Below are positions 16,524 to 25,521 of a stretch of DNA of 64,000 nt, piece after piece. The notes beneath the pieces were generated by a model. The model had not been told where the DNA came from. It ran no database searches and saw nothing but the letters and a program-made list of their open reading frames with translations. The stretch covers positions 186,001-250,000 of the forward strand of contig NZ_PVTQ01000001.1 in the NCBI RefSeq assembly GCF_003003355.1, written 5' to 3'. Source of the stretch: Donghicola tyrosinivorans (GTDB lineage Bacteria > Pseudomonadota > Alphaproteobacteria > Rhodobacterales > Rhodobacteraceae). Both the position numbers and the translations under genes were made by a program. Numbering within the stretch: position 1 is the first letter of the stretch; each line of letters opens with the position of its first letter.

Positions 16524-17369
16524 TTAGCCGACGAAGGCTTTTTCCACCACGAATTCGGCGGGTTCCGAGTTGGCGCCTTCACGCAGGCCGGCCTCTTCGA
16601 GGATGGCCATGATGTCTTTGTTGAAGGGCAGCGAGCCGCAGACCATGCCGCGGTCGGTTTCGGGTTTGATGCCGTCGATGCCGAGGTCTTTGTAGACGGT
16701 GCCGTCTTTCAGCAGGTCGGTGATGCGGCCCATACGGGGGCTTTCTTCCCGCGTGGTGGTCGGGTAGTAGACCAGCTTGTCTGCGAAGCCTTCGCCCATC
16801 AGTTCGGCCAGAAGTTCGTCGTTGCGGACGTTTTCGACCAGTTGTTTGCCATACTCCAGCTCTGCCACTTCGCGGCAGGTGTGGGTCAGGATGATCTGGT
16901 CGTAGTCTTCATAGGTTTGCGGCTCGCGGATGAGCGAGGCAAAGGGGGCGATGCCGGTGCCGGTGGCGAAGAGCCACAGGCGCTTGCCGGGCAGCAGGGC
17001 ATCATGGACCAGTGTTCCCACGGGCTTGGGGCGCAGGATGATCTGGTCGCCGGGCTGGATGTGCTGCAGCTTCGAGGTGAGCGGGCCGTCCTGCACCTTG
17101 ATCGAGTAGAACTCGAGCTCTTCGTCCCAAGCGGGCGAGGCGATGGAGTAAGCGCGCAGCAGGGGCTTTTGCTTGCCGGTCTTGGGATCGGGATCGCCCA
17201 TCAGGCCGATCATGACGAATTCGCCAGAGCGGAAGCGTAGCGACGCGGGGCGCGATACGCGGAACGAGAAGAGGCGGTCGGTCCAGTGGGTGACTTCGGT
17301 CACGGTCTGCGCGTCGGGCAGGACCACTTTGCTTGCGGCGGCGGCTTGAACAGCGGTTTGTTCGGTCAT
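16524..17369 (-). CDS. fpr: ferredoxin--NADP+ reductase
   Basis: 281 residues. FAD enzyme that exchanges electrons between NADPH and ferredoxin/flavodoxin. FAD-binding RAYSIASP (about 73-80) and the NADPH-binding GTGIAPFASLI (about 137-147) are present, and the C-terminus ends in the aromatic-poor FVVEKAFVG typical of bacterial class I FPRs. It is the last gene of the sulfate-assimilation cluster, 57 bp after the DUF934 gene, which suggests it supplies reduced ferredoxin to the sulfite reductase. AAAGGGATATCC precedes the ATG. Confidence 0.93.
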   Translation of the reverse strand: MTEQTAVQAAAASKVVLPDAQTVTEVTHWTDRLFSFRVSRPASLRFRSGEFVMIGLMGDPDPKTGKQKPLLRAYSIASPAWDEELEFYSIKVQDGPLTSKLQHIQPGDQIILRPKPVGTLVHDALLPGKRLWLFATGTGIAPFASLIREPQTYEDYDQIILTHTCREVAELEYGKQLVENVRNDELLAELMGEGFADKLVYYPTTTREESPRMGRITDLLKDGTVYKDLGIDGIKPETDRGMVCGSLPFNKDIMAILEEAGLREGANSEPAEFVVEKAFVG

Positions 17370-17426
17370 CGGATATCCCTTTCTCTACGTGCCATATAGC
17401 AACGTATTCGGAATTTTGAAAGTGTG

Positions 17427-17819
17427 TCAGGACGCGCGCAGGCGCGACTGATAGTCATGGGCTTGCCAGCTGGCGCGGAACTGCCACTGGTCTTCGGGCT
17501 GGCGGGCGGCAAGGTCGTCACTGATCTCGACCTCGTCAAAGCCGCACCGGCGGGCCATGGCGTATTGGTCAGAGATCACGTGGCCGGTGGCGCGCAGACG
17601 CCCTTTGTAGCCCATATCTCGCAGACGTCGGGCAATACCAAAACCGCGGCCATCTGCAAAGGAGGGAAATTCCACGCGGATCAGCGCCAGAGTGCCCAAT
17701 TGATCGGCAATGGCGGCAGCGTCCGCGTCAGAGGGCAGGGTTGCCACATCTGCGCGATCTTCAAAGCCACCGGTCCAGTCATCTGCGGTGAAGCCCGCAT
17801 CGGTCACGAGTACAGTCAT
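17427..17819 (-). CDS. DUF934 domain-containing protein (sulfite reduction accessory)
   Basis: 130 residues. DUF934 proteins occur almost only between cysI and cysH or fpr in proteobacteria and are thought to help sulfite reduction, but the biochemical role is unknown. The C-terminal part GRGFGIARRLRDMGYKGRLRATG and the DQYAMARRCGFDEVEI stretch are the family core. ATG 17819 overlaps the cysH stop (ATGA), so the genes are coupled; a longer start inside cysH is possible but less likely. Confidence 0.88.
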   Translation of the reverse strand: MTVLVTDAGFTADDWTGGFEDRADVATLPSDADAAAIADQLGTLALIRVEFPSFADGRGFGIARRLRDMGYKGRLRATGHVISDQYAMARRCGFDEVEISDDLAARQPEDQWQFRASWQAHDYQSRLRAS

Positions 17820-18607
17820 GCGTTCACTCCTTTGCGGACCATTTTTCCATTTACGAAATGGATGCCGCATTCAGTCTTGTCCTGTCCGCGCCAACGACCG
17901 GCACGGGGGTCTTCGCCTTCCTTGACCGGCGAGGTGCAAGGCGCACAGCCGATTGAGGGATAGCCTTTGGCCACCAGCGGGTGACGGGGCAGGCGGTTTT
18001 CTTCCATATAGTTCTTGATGTCCTCGGGCGCCCATTTGGCCAGAGGATTGACCTTGATCCGGCCGGTGCCGTCTTCGACCTCGAAGAAATCGAGGGCGGC
18101 GCGGGTGCCGGACTGGAACCGCTTGCGGCCGGTGATCCAGCCGTCAAAGCCTTTCAAGGCGTTTTCCAGCGGGATGGTCTTGCGCAGGTTGCAGCACGCA
18201 TCGGTGTCGAACTGGTGCAGGGTGCCGTCGGGGTCCTGACGGGCGACATCCAGATCGGCTGCGCGGATGATGCGCATGTCTTCCAGTGCCAGACGTTCGG
18301 CCAGTTCGGCCTGATAGGCCAGCGTTTCGGCAAAGAGCATCTGGGTGTCGATAAAGATCACCGGCGTGTGCCGGTTGATGATCGACATCAGGTGCAACAG
18401 AACCACCGATTCCGCGCCAAAGCTGGACACCAACGCAAGCTTGCCTGCGTCGGGATCTTTCAGGGCCTGCTCTAGAACCGAGGTCGCGCCGTGGTGGCGA
18501 TACCTTGCGTTCAGAGCCGCGACCCGTGCCGCCAGATCCGCATCCACGCCCAAGGGCGCGGTCGCGGGCTGACCGGCAAAAGGATCAGGTTTTCGTTCAG
18601 GCTGCAT
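17816..18607 (-). CDS. cysH: phosphoadenylyl/adenylyl-sulfate reductase
   Basis: 263 residues. Reduces activated sulfate (APS or PAPS) to sulfite with thioredoxin. PP-loop SSFGAESVVLLH (about 65-76). The cysteine pairs DACCNLRK and GCAPCTSP, which would bind a [4Fe-4S] cluster, indicate the APS-reducing type, and ECGIHF carries the catalytic cysteine. ATG 18607 overlaps cysI by 11 bp; extending to 18679 would add an Arg-rich stretch lying entirely inside cysI. Third gene of the operon. Confidence 0.94.
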   Translation of the reverse strand: MQPERKPDPFAGQPATAPLGVDADLAARVAALNARYRHHGATSVLEQALKDPDAGKLALVSSFGAESVVLLHLMSIINRHTPVIFIDTQMLFAETLAYQAELAERLALEDMRIIRAADLDVARQDPDGTLHQFDTDACCNLRKTIPLENALKGFDGWITGRKRFQSGTRAALDFFEVEDGTGRIKVNPLAKWAPEDIKNYMEENRLPRHPLVAKGYPSIGCAPCTSPVKEGEDPRAGRWRGQDKTECGIHFVNGKMVRKGVNA

Positions 18608-20267
18608 TGGCCTTTGCCTCCGCCTCGGGGTAGAGCGCCGCTTTGAAAGGAGCGGGGCCCACACGCCGGTAGGCATCAATGAAACGTTCGTCTGCGCTGC
18701 TGCGCAGGTCCAGATAGGCCAAGATCAGACGCTCGATCGCGGGAACGATATTGTCGTAGCTGAAACCGGGGCCCGCCCGTTCGCCGACCACCATGTTTTC
18801 GGTGTGATCGCCGCCCAGAGTGATCTGGTAGTTTTCCACGCCAGCGCGGTCCAGACCCAGAATGCCGATGTGGCCCACGTGGTGGTGACCACAGGCGTTG
18901 ATGCAGCCCGAGATCTTGATCTTCAGCTCGCCCACTTCGTGTTCGATCTTCAGGTCTTCGATGCGGGTCGCGATCTGCTGTGCAATCGGGATCGAGCGCG
19001 CGGTGGCCAGTGCGCAGTAGTCCATGCCGGGGCAGGCGATGATATCCGACACAAGGCCGACGTTCGCGGTGCCCAGATCGGCAGCTTTCAGCGCTTTGAA
19101 CAGTTCCGGCAGGCCCGACTTGTGGACGTGGGGCATGATCACGTTTTGCTCGTGGCTGATGCGCAGCTCGCCATAGGCGAAACGGTCGGCCAGTTCGGCC
19201 ATCAGGCGCATCTGCTCGGCGCTGGCGTCACCGGGGGTTTTGCCGTGCTGCTTGATCGAGATGGTCACGATCGCATGGTCATCACGCTTGTGGGCGGTGA
19301 TGTTGGTGTCGATCCACGAACGGAACACCGGATCGTTGTCATAGGCGGTCTGGAAGCCGACGACTTCGTCGTTCTTGAAGGCGGGCGGCAGGAAGTGCTG
19401 TTCGATCTCGGCCAGCAGTTTCTGGTCAAAGCCGCCGAACTGGGGCTTGAGCACCGCGAAACGCTCTTCGACTTTGGCGCGGAAGGTGTCCAAACCCTGT
19501 TCATGTACAGTGATCTTGATACGCGCTTTGTATTTGTTGTCGCGGCGGCCTTCGATGTTCCAGACGCTGACGATGGCTTCCAGATAGGGCAGCAGGTCTT
19601 CGTGGGTGACGAAGGGGTTGATCACCTTGCCAACCATCGGGGTGCGGCCAAGGCCGCCACCGACGATCACCTCAAAGCCGATCTGGCCGTCTTTTTCCAC
19701 CATGCGCAGGCCGATGTCGTGGGCCTTGGTCACGGCGCGGTCATTGGGCGAGCCGGTGATCGCGATCTTGAATTTGCGCGGCATGAACTGGAATTCGGGG
19801 TGGTCGGTGGACCACTGGCGCAGCAGTTCGGCCACGGGGCGGGGGTCTGCCAGTTCATCGGCAGCCGCACCGGCAAAGTGGTCGGCGGTCACGTTACGGA
19901 TGGTATTGCCCGACGTCTGGATAGCGTGCAGGCCAACCTCGCCCAGAGCGTCCAGCATATCCGGCACATCAGGCAGCTTGGGCCAGTTGTACTGGATATT
20001 CTGACGGGTGGTGAAGTGGCCGTAGCCTTTGTCCCACTTTTCCGCCAGCAGAGCCAGTTGGCGCATCTGGTCCGACGACAGGGTGCCGTAGGGGATTGCC
20101 ACGCGCAGCATGTAGGCGTGCAGTTGCAGGTACAGACCATTCATCAGGCGCAGGGGGCGGAATTCGTCCTCGGTCAGGCTGCCGTCGATGCGGCGCTCGA
20201 CCTGAGCGCGGAACTGGGCGTTACGCTCGGCCAGAAAGGCGGCGTCGAATTCGTTGTACTTGTACAT
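18597..20267 (-). CDS. cysI: nitrite/sulfite reductase hemoprotein (assimilatory sulfite reductase)
   Basis: 556 residues. Siroheme and [4Fe-4S] enzyme doing the six-electron reduction of sulfite to sulfide. Two ferredoxin-like half-domains are visible, with the cluster ligands CPGMDYC (about 428-434) and CINACGHHH (about 470-478), and siroheme-binding Arg/Lys residues in FTTRQNIQYNW (about 85-95). Given cysH beside it, sulfite rather than nitrite is the likely substrate. It starts 3 bp after the DUF2849 stop and overlaps cysH by 11 bp. Confidence 0.94.
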   Translation of the reverse strand: MYKYNEFDAAFLAERNAQFRAQVERRIDGSLTEDEFRPLRLMNGLYLQLHAYMLRVAIPYGTLSSDQMRQLALLAEKWDKGYGHFTTRQNIQYNWPKLPDVPDMLDALGEVGLHAIQTSGNTIRNVTADHFAGAAADELADPRPVAELLRQWSTDHPEFQFMPRKFKIAITGSPNDRAVTKAHDIGLRMVEKDGQIGFEVIVGGGLGRTPMVGKVINPFVTHEDLLPYLEAIVSVWNIEGRRDNKYKARIKITVHEQGLDTFRAKVEERFAVLKPQFGGFDQKLLAEIEQHFLPPAFKNDEVVGFQTAYDNDPVFRSWIDTNITAHKRDDHAIVTISIKQHGKTPGDASAEQMRLMAELADRFAYGELRISHEQNVIMPHVHKSGLPELFKALKAADLGTANVGLVSDIIACPGMDYCALATARSIPIAQQIATRIEDLKIEHEVGELKIKISGCINACGHHHVGHIGILGLDRAGVENYQITLGGDHTENMVVGERAGPGFSYDNIVPAIERLILAYLDLRSSADERFIDAYRRVGPAPFKAALYPEAEAKANAA

Positions 20268-20270
20268 CGG

Positions 20271-20576
20271 TTAAACCTTTGCCTCTGCCTGTTTGCCGTG
20301 GAAGTAGTTGGACGGGCCGGTGCGGCGGAAGTCCTCGCGGAAGTGGGTGGGCTCGGGGCCGTTCGGGCCCGCGATGGCGTCGGCCAGATAGACGCCGACG
20401 ACGATGGATTGGTCACGGTTCGCATCCAGCAGTCGGACGTCGGCGTGAGCTTCGTCTTCGATCAGCTCGGCCTCACAGAGGTTACGGGTCCAGCGGTCGT
20501 CTGCGGTGAAGTAGATGACATCGCCTTCCAGCAGATGGTTTGCGGTCACAACCTTGGGCGTGAATTTGCGGGCCAT
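20271..20576 (-). CDS. DUF2849 domain-containing protein
   Basis: 101 residues. Small protein, KFTPKVVTANHLLEGDVIYF at the N-terminus, found at the head of sulfite-reductase operons in alphaproteobacteria, commonly between cysG and cysI. Role unknown; linkage implies an accessory function in sulfite reduction. ATG 20576 follows AGGAG (10-bp spacing). No cysG (siroheme synthase) lies upstream here; the divergent Lrp-type regulator takes that place. Confidence 0.85.
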   Translation of the reverse strand: MARKFTPKVVTANHLLEGDVIYFTADDRWTRNLCEAELIEDEAHADVRLLDANRDQSIVVGVYLADAIAGPNGPEPTHFREDFRRTGPSNYFHGKQAEAKV

Positions 20577-20772
20577 ATGAGCCGAGCTCCTGTGATGAAA
20601 CGAATTGCGCCGGCCGGACCCGTCTGTCTTGGCGTGCCGTGGCTGGCTTGACTTGGGGTTAGATATAGGAAATTGTCCCCCTAATTGGCTATATGTCGGC
20701 GGAGATAAGAATGATTGTTCCAAATCGTGCGGCGGGAAGAACGCCGGTTTCCCCAAACAGGAGAAAATGAGA

Positions 20773-21234
20773 ATGAGTGTGCGTCTGGACCAGATAGACC
20801 GGAAAATCCTTTCCGAGTTGCAGGAGGATGCCAGTCAGTCATTGGATGAGATCGCCCGCAAAGTCGGCTCTTCCAAGACCCCTGTGTGGAATCGAATCCG
20901 CAAGCTGAAAGAGGCGGGCGTCATTGGTGCGCAGACCGCCGTTCTGGACCCTGAAGCCCTTGGTTTTGAGGCATGTTTCTTTGTGCTGATCCGCACCAGC
21001 GCCCATGAGAAGGAATGGCAAGAGGCATTCCTGAACGCGGTGAAATCGCGCCCCGAAGTGCAAGAGGCGCACCGTCTGGCGGGGGATATCGACTATATCC
21101 TGAAGGTGCGTGTGCAGAACGCCCGTGCCTATGACGCCTTTTATCAGGCGCTGATTTCAGAGGTGCGGGTGCATAACGTGACCGCGCTGCTGTCGATGGA
21201 GCAGATCAAGAGCACCACAGCCCTGCCGCTATAA
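20773..21234 (+). CDS. Lrp/AsnC family transcriptional regulator
   Basis: 153 residues. N-terminal winged helix (LDQIDRKILSELQEDASQSL, then SLDEIARKVGSSKTPVWNRI, about 4-50) and C-terminal RAM/ACT-like domain (about 65-150) for amino-acid sensing and octamer formation. It is divergent from the DUF2849-cysIH operon with 196 bp between, the position expected of a local regulator, so cysteine or a related sulfur metabolite is a plausible effector (inference). ATG 20773 is chosen over 20767 because AGGAG at 20759-20763 is then nine bases away. Confidence 0.9.
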   Translation: MSVRLDQIDRKILSELQEDASQSLDEIARKVGSSKTPVWNRIRKLKEAGVIGAQTAVLDPEALGFEACFFVLIRTSAHEKEWQEAFLNAVKSRPEVQEAHRLAGDIDYILKVRVQNARAYDAFYQALISEVRVHNVTALLSMEQIKSTTALPL

Positions 21235-21240
21235 ACCGCT

Positions 21241-22422
21241 TTAATAGCGGACAGGCAGGGCGCTGAGCCCGTGGAAATGATAGACATCGGCGTAGGACGG
21301 GGTGCCGTCCAGCGCTAGATTGGGCAGGCGGTCGAACAGGACCTCTAGCGCGATCTGTAGCTCTAGCCGTGCCAGCGGTGCCCCGATGCAAAAATGGATG
21401 CCGCCGCCGAAACTGGTGTTCGTCTTGATGGCCCGTTTCGGGTCGAATGTTCCGGCATCAGCCCATGCGGCAGGGTCGCGGTTGGCCGAGGCCAGCATCA
21501 ATGCCACCTGATCGCCCCGTTTGAAGTCATAGCCAAAGAGGTGAATGTCCTCATAGGCATAGCGGGTGAAGACGTGCAGGGGCGGATCGAAGCGCAGGAC
21601 TTCCTCGACCGTGCCGGAAATGGTGTCCGGTTTCAGCGCCGATAGGGGAACGTTTTCCTCTAGCAGAGTCTTCACGCCGTTCCCCAGTGTGTGCACCGTG
21701 GCCTCATGCCCTGCGTTCAGCAGCAGGATGCAGGTGGTGATCATCTCTTCCGTGGTCAGGCGCTGGCCGTCCTCTTCGGCTTTGATCAGTTCCGAGATCA
21801 GATCGTCCCGCGCATCCCGTCGCCGCTGGTCGATATAATCCGCCATGAAGGCGGTAAATTCCTGCGCGGCAAGGTTGGCGGCGTCTTCATGGGCGCGCGT
21901 GCGGCCCGCTTGGTACATGCCCACCATGTCGTTGGACCAGCGCAGCAATTGCGGGGCCATCTCTTCGGGAACGCCTAAGAGGCGGGCGATAACGATGACC
22001 GGAATGGGCGTGCAATAGGCGGGCAGCAGATCGCAGCCCCCAGCGGGCAGATTGTCGATCAACTGGTGACAGAGGGCGCGGATTTCCGGCTCTAACGCCT
22101 TGATCCGGCGGCTGGTGAAAGCCCGCAGCACCAGACCGCGCAGGCGGGTGTGGCGGGGTGCCTCAAGTTCCAGCATCGAATGGGCCTCGACCCCGTAAAA
22201 GGCAGTCAGGTGGTCGGGGGCAGGAACAGCGTTCTCGGGCGGGACCTCGCGTCCAAAACGACGGTCCTTCAGCAGGGCGCTGACGGCGGCATGACTAAAG
22301 ACAGCGGGCATGGCGTATTCGTCCCACCACAGCACCTGCGCCCGCGCGCGGGCCGAGTCGTAAAACGGGTAGGGGTTTTGCACAAAGGCAGGGTCAGTGG
22401 GCGATTGCTGTATCCGTGTCAT
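21241..22422 (-). CDS. cytochrome P450
   Basis: 393 residues, soluble bacterial class I P450. Heme-ligand motif FGGGIHFCIGAPLARLE with Cys about 345, I-helix LLLNAGHEATVHTLGNG (acid-alcohol pair replaced by H-E-A-T, a common bacterial variant), and the K-helix EVLRF. Substrate unknown; no ferredoxin or reductase gene adjoins it, so electrons must come from elsewhere (fpr is 4 kb away on the same strand but in another operon). It converges with the Lrp gene and is divergent from dctB. Confidence 0.93.
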   Translation of the reverse strand: MTRIQQSPTDPAFVQNPYPFYDSARARAQVLWWDEYAMPAVFSHAAVSALLKDRRFGREVPPENAVPAPDHLTAFYGVEAHSMLELEAPRHTRLRGLVLRAFTSRRIKALEPEIRALCHQLIDNLPAGGCDLLPAYCTPIPVIVIARLLGVPEEMAPQLLRWSNDMVGMYQAGRTRAHEDAANLAAQEFTAFMADYIDQRRRDARDDLISELIKAEEDGQRLTTEEMITTCILLLNAGHEATVHTLGNGVKTLLEENVPLSALKPDTISGTVEEVLRFDPPLHVFTRYAYEDIHLFGYDFKRGDQVALMLASANRDPAAWADAGTFDPKRAIKTNTSFGGGIHFCIGAPLARLELQIALEVLFDRLPNLALDGTPSYADVYHFHGLSALPVRY

Positions 22423-22532
22423 AGGCGCATGTAAGAAGAATTCTATAGTCCGCGCAATGATCTAGGCCCTGTCTGCCCCATGGTCATTGCGCTGTCTGGC
22501 GCCTGCATGGGCAGGTTTGGTAGAAGGCTGAT

Positions 22533-24224
22533 ATGAAAGCTCTGTTCGAACGTCGATTTGTCCTGATCCTGCTGTTTCTGATGGGCACTGCCGCAATCAG
22601 CGGGGCGATCTGGCATTACAGCTATACCCAAGCCTTGCAGCAGACCGCGCAGCGGGGACGGGCTGACCTTGAACTGGCCGCTGACCGCCTGCGGGCCGAG
22701 CTTCAGCGCTATCGCGAACTGGCGGTTTATCTGTCGGACCATCCCTATGTGACCGATCCGTCGAACCGTGAAGCTCTGCGAACGCTGTTCGTGAAATCTG
22801 CCGATAAAACAACGGCTTTGGATGTGATGCTGTTGGATCGCAGCGGGCGGTTGATCGGTAATGCGAATGGGGCGGATACGGTGGATTGGTCCGCGATGCC
22901 CATGTTCCAACGGGCGATGGACGGAGGGCTTGGCAGTTTTCACGCAGTCAGCCCGCGGTTCCAGCGTCGTGCCTTTTACTACGCCGCGCCGGTCTTTGCC
23001 GAGGATGGGGCCGTGAAGGGCGCGATTGTGGTCGTCGTGGACATCGAGCGGCTTGAGCGCGACTGGCGCGGGGGCGTGCCAGTGGTGTTCTTCACCGACG
23101 ATTTGGGCGTTGTATTTATCTCGAACCGGGAAGAACTGCTGTACTTGCAGCGGGGGAAGGGGCGGCAAAGCCAGAACGCCGATTACCGCGCAGCCCCCTT
23201 GCGGCCCTTTCTGCCGTTTGAAGCGACCACCCGCGACGGTGTTGAACATTGGGCGCTGGATGCGGGCCGCTATGTGCCTGCCAAGTCCCTGCATCTGGTG
23301 CGCGATCTGCCGGTGGTCGGGATGCAGGCCGAAGCGCTGGTCGATACGGCATCGGCCCGTAATATCGCGGCGTTGCAGGCGACGGTGGCGGCAGTGATCC
23401 TGCTGTTCTTTGGGGCGCTCTTGTTCCTTGTGACCGAACGCCGCCGCGCCTTGTCCCTTGCCAACCTGCAACTGGAAGAGCGGGTGGCCCAACGCACCGC
23501 TGAACTAGAGCAGGCGCAGGCCGATCTGGTGCAGGCGGGAAAGCTAAGCGCTTTGGGAAAGATGTCCGCAGGCATCAGTCATGAATTGAACCAGCCGTTG
23601 ATGGCGATCCAGACCTTTGCCGAGAACGCCGTTCTGTTCATGGAGCGTGGGCGCGATGCAGATGCTGCCAAGAACCTTGAGCGGATTTCAGACATGGCGC
23701 GGCGCATGGGACGGATCATCAAGAACCTGCGGGCCTTTGCGCGGCAAGAGCGTGAACCCGTGGGCCGTGTCGATCTGGTGCAGGTGATCGCGAACGCGCT
23801 GGAACTAAGCGAGGCGCGGATGAAGCAGGAAGGGGTGGCGCTGGTCTGGTCTCCTCCGGCCCATCCGGTGCTGGTGCGCGGCGGCGATGTGCGCCTGCAA
23901 CAGGTCACGCTGAACCTTATCTCTAACGCGATTGATGCGATGACGGGGCAGACGTTCCGCTGCCTGACAATCACCCTGACCGAAGGTGATCCGGTGCTGA
24001 TGACCGTGGCCGACACCGGCCCCGGCATCGAGGCCCCCGAAAAGATTTTCGACCCGTTTTATAGCACCAAAGAAGTCGGCGCGTCCGAGGGGATGGGTCT
24101 TGGGCTTTCGATCTCATACGGTCTGGTGCAATCCTTTGGCGGCGTGATACGGGGCGAAAACAGCCCTGACGAGGGCGCTTTGTTCTCGGTCGAACTGCAA
24201 CCTTGGCAAGAGGAAACCCCCTGA
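22533..24224 (+). CDS. dctB: C4-dicarboxylate sensor histidine kinase DctB-type
   Basis: 563 residues. Membrane segment about 10-28, periplasmic tandem-PAS/dCACHE sensor (about 30-285), second membrane segment about 288-310, coiled linker, HisKA dimerisation domain with H-box GISHELNQPLMAI (phospho-His about 350), and HATPase with N-box, DTGPGIE and GMGLGLSIS. This is the rhizobial DctB plan, sensing succinate/malate/fumarate outside the membrane. It overlaps dctD by one base (TGATG), so kinase and regulator are coupled, and it precedes a dctPQM transporter. Confidence 0.9.
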   Translation: MKALFERRFVLILLFLMGTAAISGAIWHYSYTQALQQTAQRGRADLELAADRLRAELQRYRELAVYLSDHPYVTDPSNREALRTLFVKSADKTTALDVMLLDRSGRLIGNANGADTVDWSAMPMFQRAMDGGLGSFHAVSPRFQRRAFYYAAPVFAEDGAVKGAIVVVVDIERLERDWRGGVPVVFFTDDLGVVFISNREELLYLQRGKGRQSQNADYRAAPLRPFLPFEATTRDGVEHWALDAGRYVPAKSLHLVRDLPVVGMQAEALVDTASARNIAALQATVAAVILLFFGALLFLVTERRRALSLANLQLEERVAQRTAELEQAQADLVQAGKLSALGKMSAGISHELNQPLMAIQTFAENAVLFMERGRDADAAKNLERISDMARRMGRIIKNLRAFARQEREPVGRVDLVQVIANALELSEARMKQEGVALVWSPPAHPVLVRGGDVRLQQVTLNLISNAIDAMTGQTFRCLTITLTEGDPVLMTVADTGPGIEAPEKIFDPFYSTKEVGASEGMGLGLSISYGLVQSFGGVIRGENSPDEGALFSVELQPWQEETP

Positions 24225-25450
24225 TGCTGACCAATGTCCTGATCGTCGAAGATGATATGGCCGTGCGCGAGGCTTTGGGCCAAACGCTGGATCTTGGCGG
24301 GCTGCATCCGACGCTGGCGGGGTCATTCGTTGGTGCCAAGGATCTGATTCAGGCGGATTTTAACGGGGTGATCCTGTCGGATATCCGTATGCCTGGGCGC
24401 GACGGGTTCTACTTGCTGGACTATGTGCGCAAGGTGGATGCGGACCTGCCGGTGATCCTTTTGACCGGTGAAGGCGATATTCCCATGGCGGTGCAGGCGA
24501 TGGGGGCAGGGGCCTTTGACTTTCTGGAAAAGCCCTGTGCGCCTAAGGATCTATTGGCCGCATTGGAAAAGGCGCTGGCCCATCGCGGGCTGGTGCTGGA
24601 AAACCGCCGCTTGCGGGCACAACTGACTGCGGGCGATCCGGCGGCGCGGATGATCTTCGGCAAGTCCCAAGCGATGGAGACCCTGCGTGCCACCGTGCGC
24701 ACAATTGCGGGCACCGCGACCGATGTGCTGGTCACCGGCGCGCCCGGGACGGGTGTCTACAAAGTGGCCGAGGTGATCCACCTGATGTCTCCCCGCGCCA
24801 AAGAGCCCTTTGAAAAGCGCAGCGCCGCAGGTCTCAACCCCGAAGCCTTGGCCGAGGCGATGGAGCGGGCCGAGAACGGCAGCATTTTTCTGGACGAAGT
24901 CGCGCTTTTGCCCAGTGAAACCCAGTTCTCTTTGCTGACGCGGCTGGAAAATGCGGGCGCACGGGTTCTAGCAGGAAGCACGCGTGATCTTGCCGCGCTT
25001 GTGGCCGAGGGGCAGTTCAACGCCGATCTCTATTACCGCCTTGAAGGCGTGCGGGTGTACATCCCCGACCTGCGCGAACGGCCCGAAGATATTCCCGTCC
25101 TGTTCCGCCAATATGTGGCGCAGGCCGCCGAGCAGGCGGGCGTTTCGGCCCCTGAAATCACGTCCGAGGTCATCGCCCGTCTGATGGCGCAGGACTGGCC
25201 CGGCAACGCCCGTGCCTTGATGAACGCCGCCATGCGCTTTGCCCTGCGTTTGGGTGATGTGGTCGAAGATCAAAGCCTTGGTTTGGCCGAGCAGATGGCA
25301 CAAGTAGAACGGTCACTGCTTATTGAAGCTCTCCGTAAGCATGCAGGGCAGGCGACCGCTGCTGCAAAAGCACTAAAACTGCCGCGCAAGACTTTCTACG
25401 ACAAGCTGACCCGCCACGGGATTCGTGCTGAAGACTTCCGCTCCGAGTAA
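24224..25450 (+). CDS. dctD: DctD-type response regulator with degenerate AAA+ domain
   Basis: 408 residues, about 40 shorter than usual DctD. Receiver domain with acidic pocket VEDD (8-11), phospho-Asp 53 (SDIRMPGRDG) and Lys 103. The AAA+ domain is damaged: Walker A reads GAPGTGVY (172-179) where GESGTGKE is normal, so the ATP-binding Lys is Val 178, and the GAFTGA sigma-54 contact loop is missing between about 199 and 219. Walker B GSIFLDEV (219-226) and YYRLEGVRVYIPDLRER are kept. C-terminal Fis-type helix-turn-helix about 363-400. It probably still binds DNA but is unlikely to drive sigma-54 polymerase. Confidence 0.88.
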   Translation: MLTNVLIVEDDMAVREALGQTLDLGGLHPTLAGSFVGAKDLIQADFNGVILSDIRMPGRDGFYLLDYVRKVDADLPVILLTGEGDIPMAVQAMGAGAFDFLEKPCAPKDLLAALEKALAHRGLVLENRRLRAQLTAGDPAARMIFGKSQAMETLRATVRTIAGTATDVLVTGAPGTGVYKVAEVIHLMSPRAKEPFEKRSAAGLNPEALAEAMERAENGSIFLDEVALLPSETQFSLLTRLENAGARVLAGSTRDLAALVAEGQFNADLYYRLEGVRVYIPDLRERPEDIPVLFRQYVAQAAEQAGVSAPEITSEVIARLMAQDWPGNARALMNAAMRFALRLGDVVEDQSLGLAEQMAQVERSLLIEALRKHAGQATAAAKALKLPRKTFYDKLTRHGIRAEDFRSE

Positions 25451-25468
25451 TGTGCGGATTTTCGCACA
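25451..25468. promoter_or_regulatory. palindromic site 1 upstream of dctP, candidate DctD binding site
   Basis: TGTGCGGATTTTCGCACA: TGTGCG and CGCACA arms around six bases, immediately after the dctD stop. It shares its form with site 2, 32 bp downstream centre to centre. Confidence 0.6.
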
Positions 25469-25480
25469 AGGCGAAAATCC
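25457..25480. promoter_or_regulatory. inverted repeat between the two dctP palindromes
   Basis: GGATTTTCGC (25457-25466) and GCGAAAATCC (25471-25480), perfect 10-bp arms with a 5-nt loop. It could fold as a hairpin at the end of the dctD message, or be part of the operator. Confidence 0.4.
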
Positions 25481-25482
25481 CA

Positions 25483-25500
25483 TGTGCGGGATTTCGCACA
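25483..25500. promoter_or_regulatory. palindromic site 2 upstream of dctP, candidate DctD binding site
   Basis: TGTGCGGGATTTCGCACA, near-identical to site 1 (two differences in the centre). The spacing of about three helix turns places both on the same DNA face, as expected for cooperative binding. Confidence 0.6.
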
Positions 25501-25521
25501 TCGCCGCGCTGCCGCATGGCT

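Noticed and set aside
18804-20651. 615-codon open frame on the + strand opposite cysI and the DUF2849 gene
   Set aside because: Antisense shadow of well-supported genes, no recognisable motif and no ribosome site.
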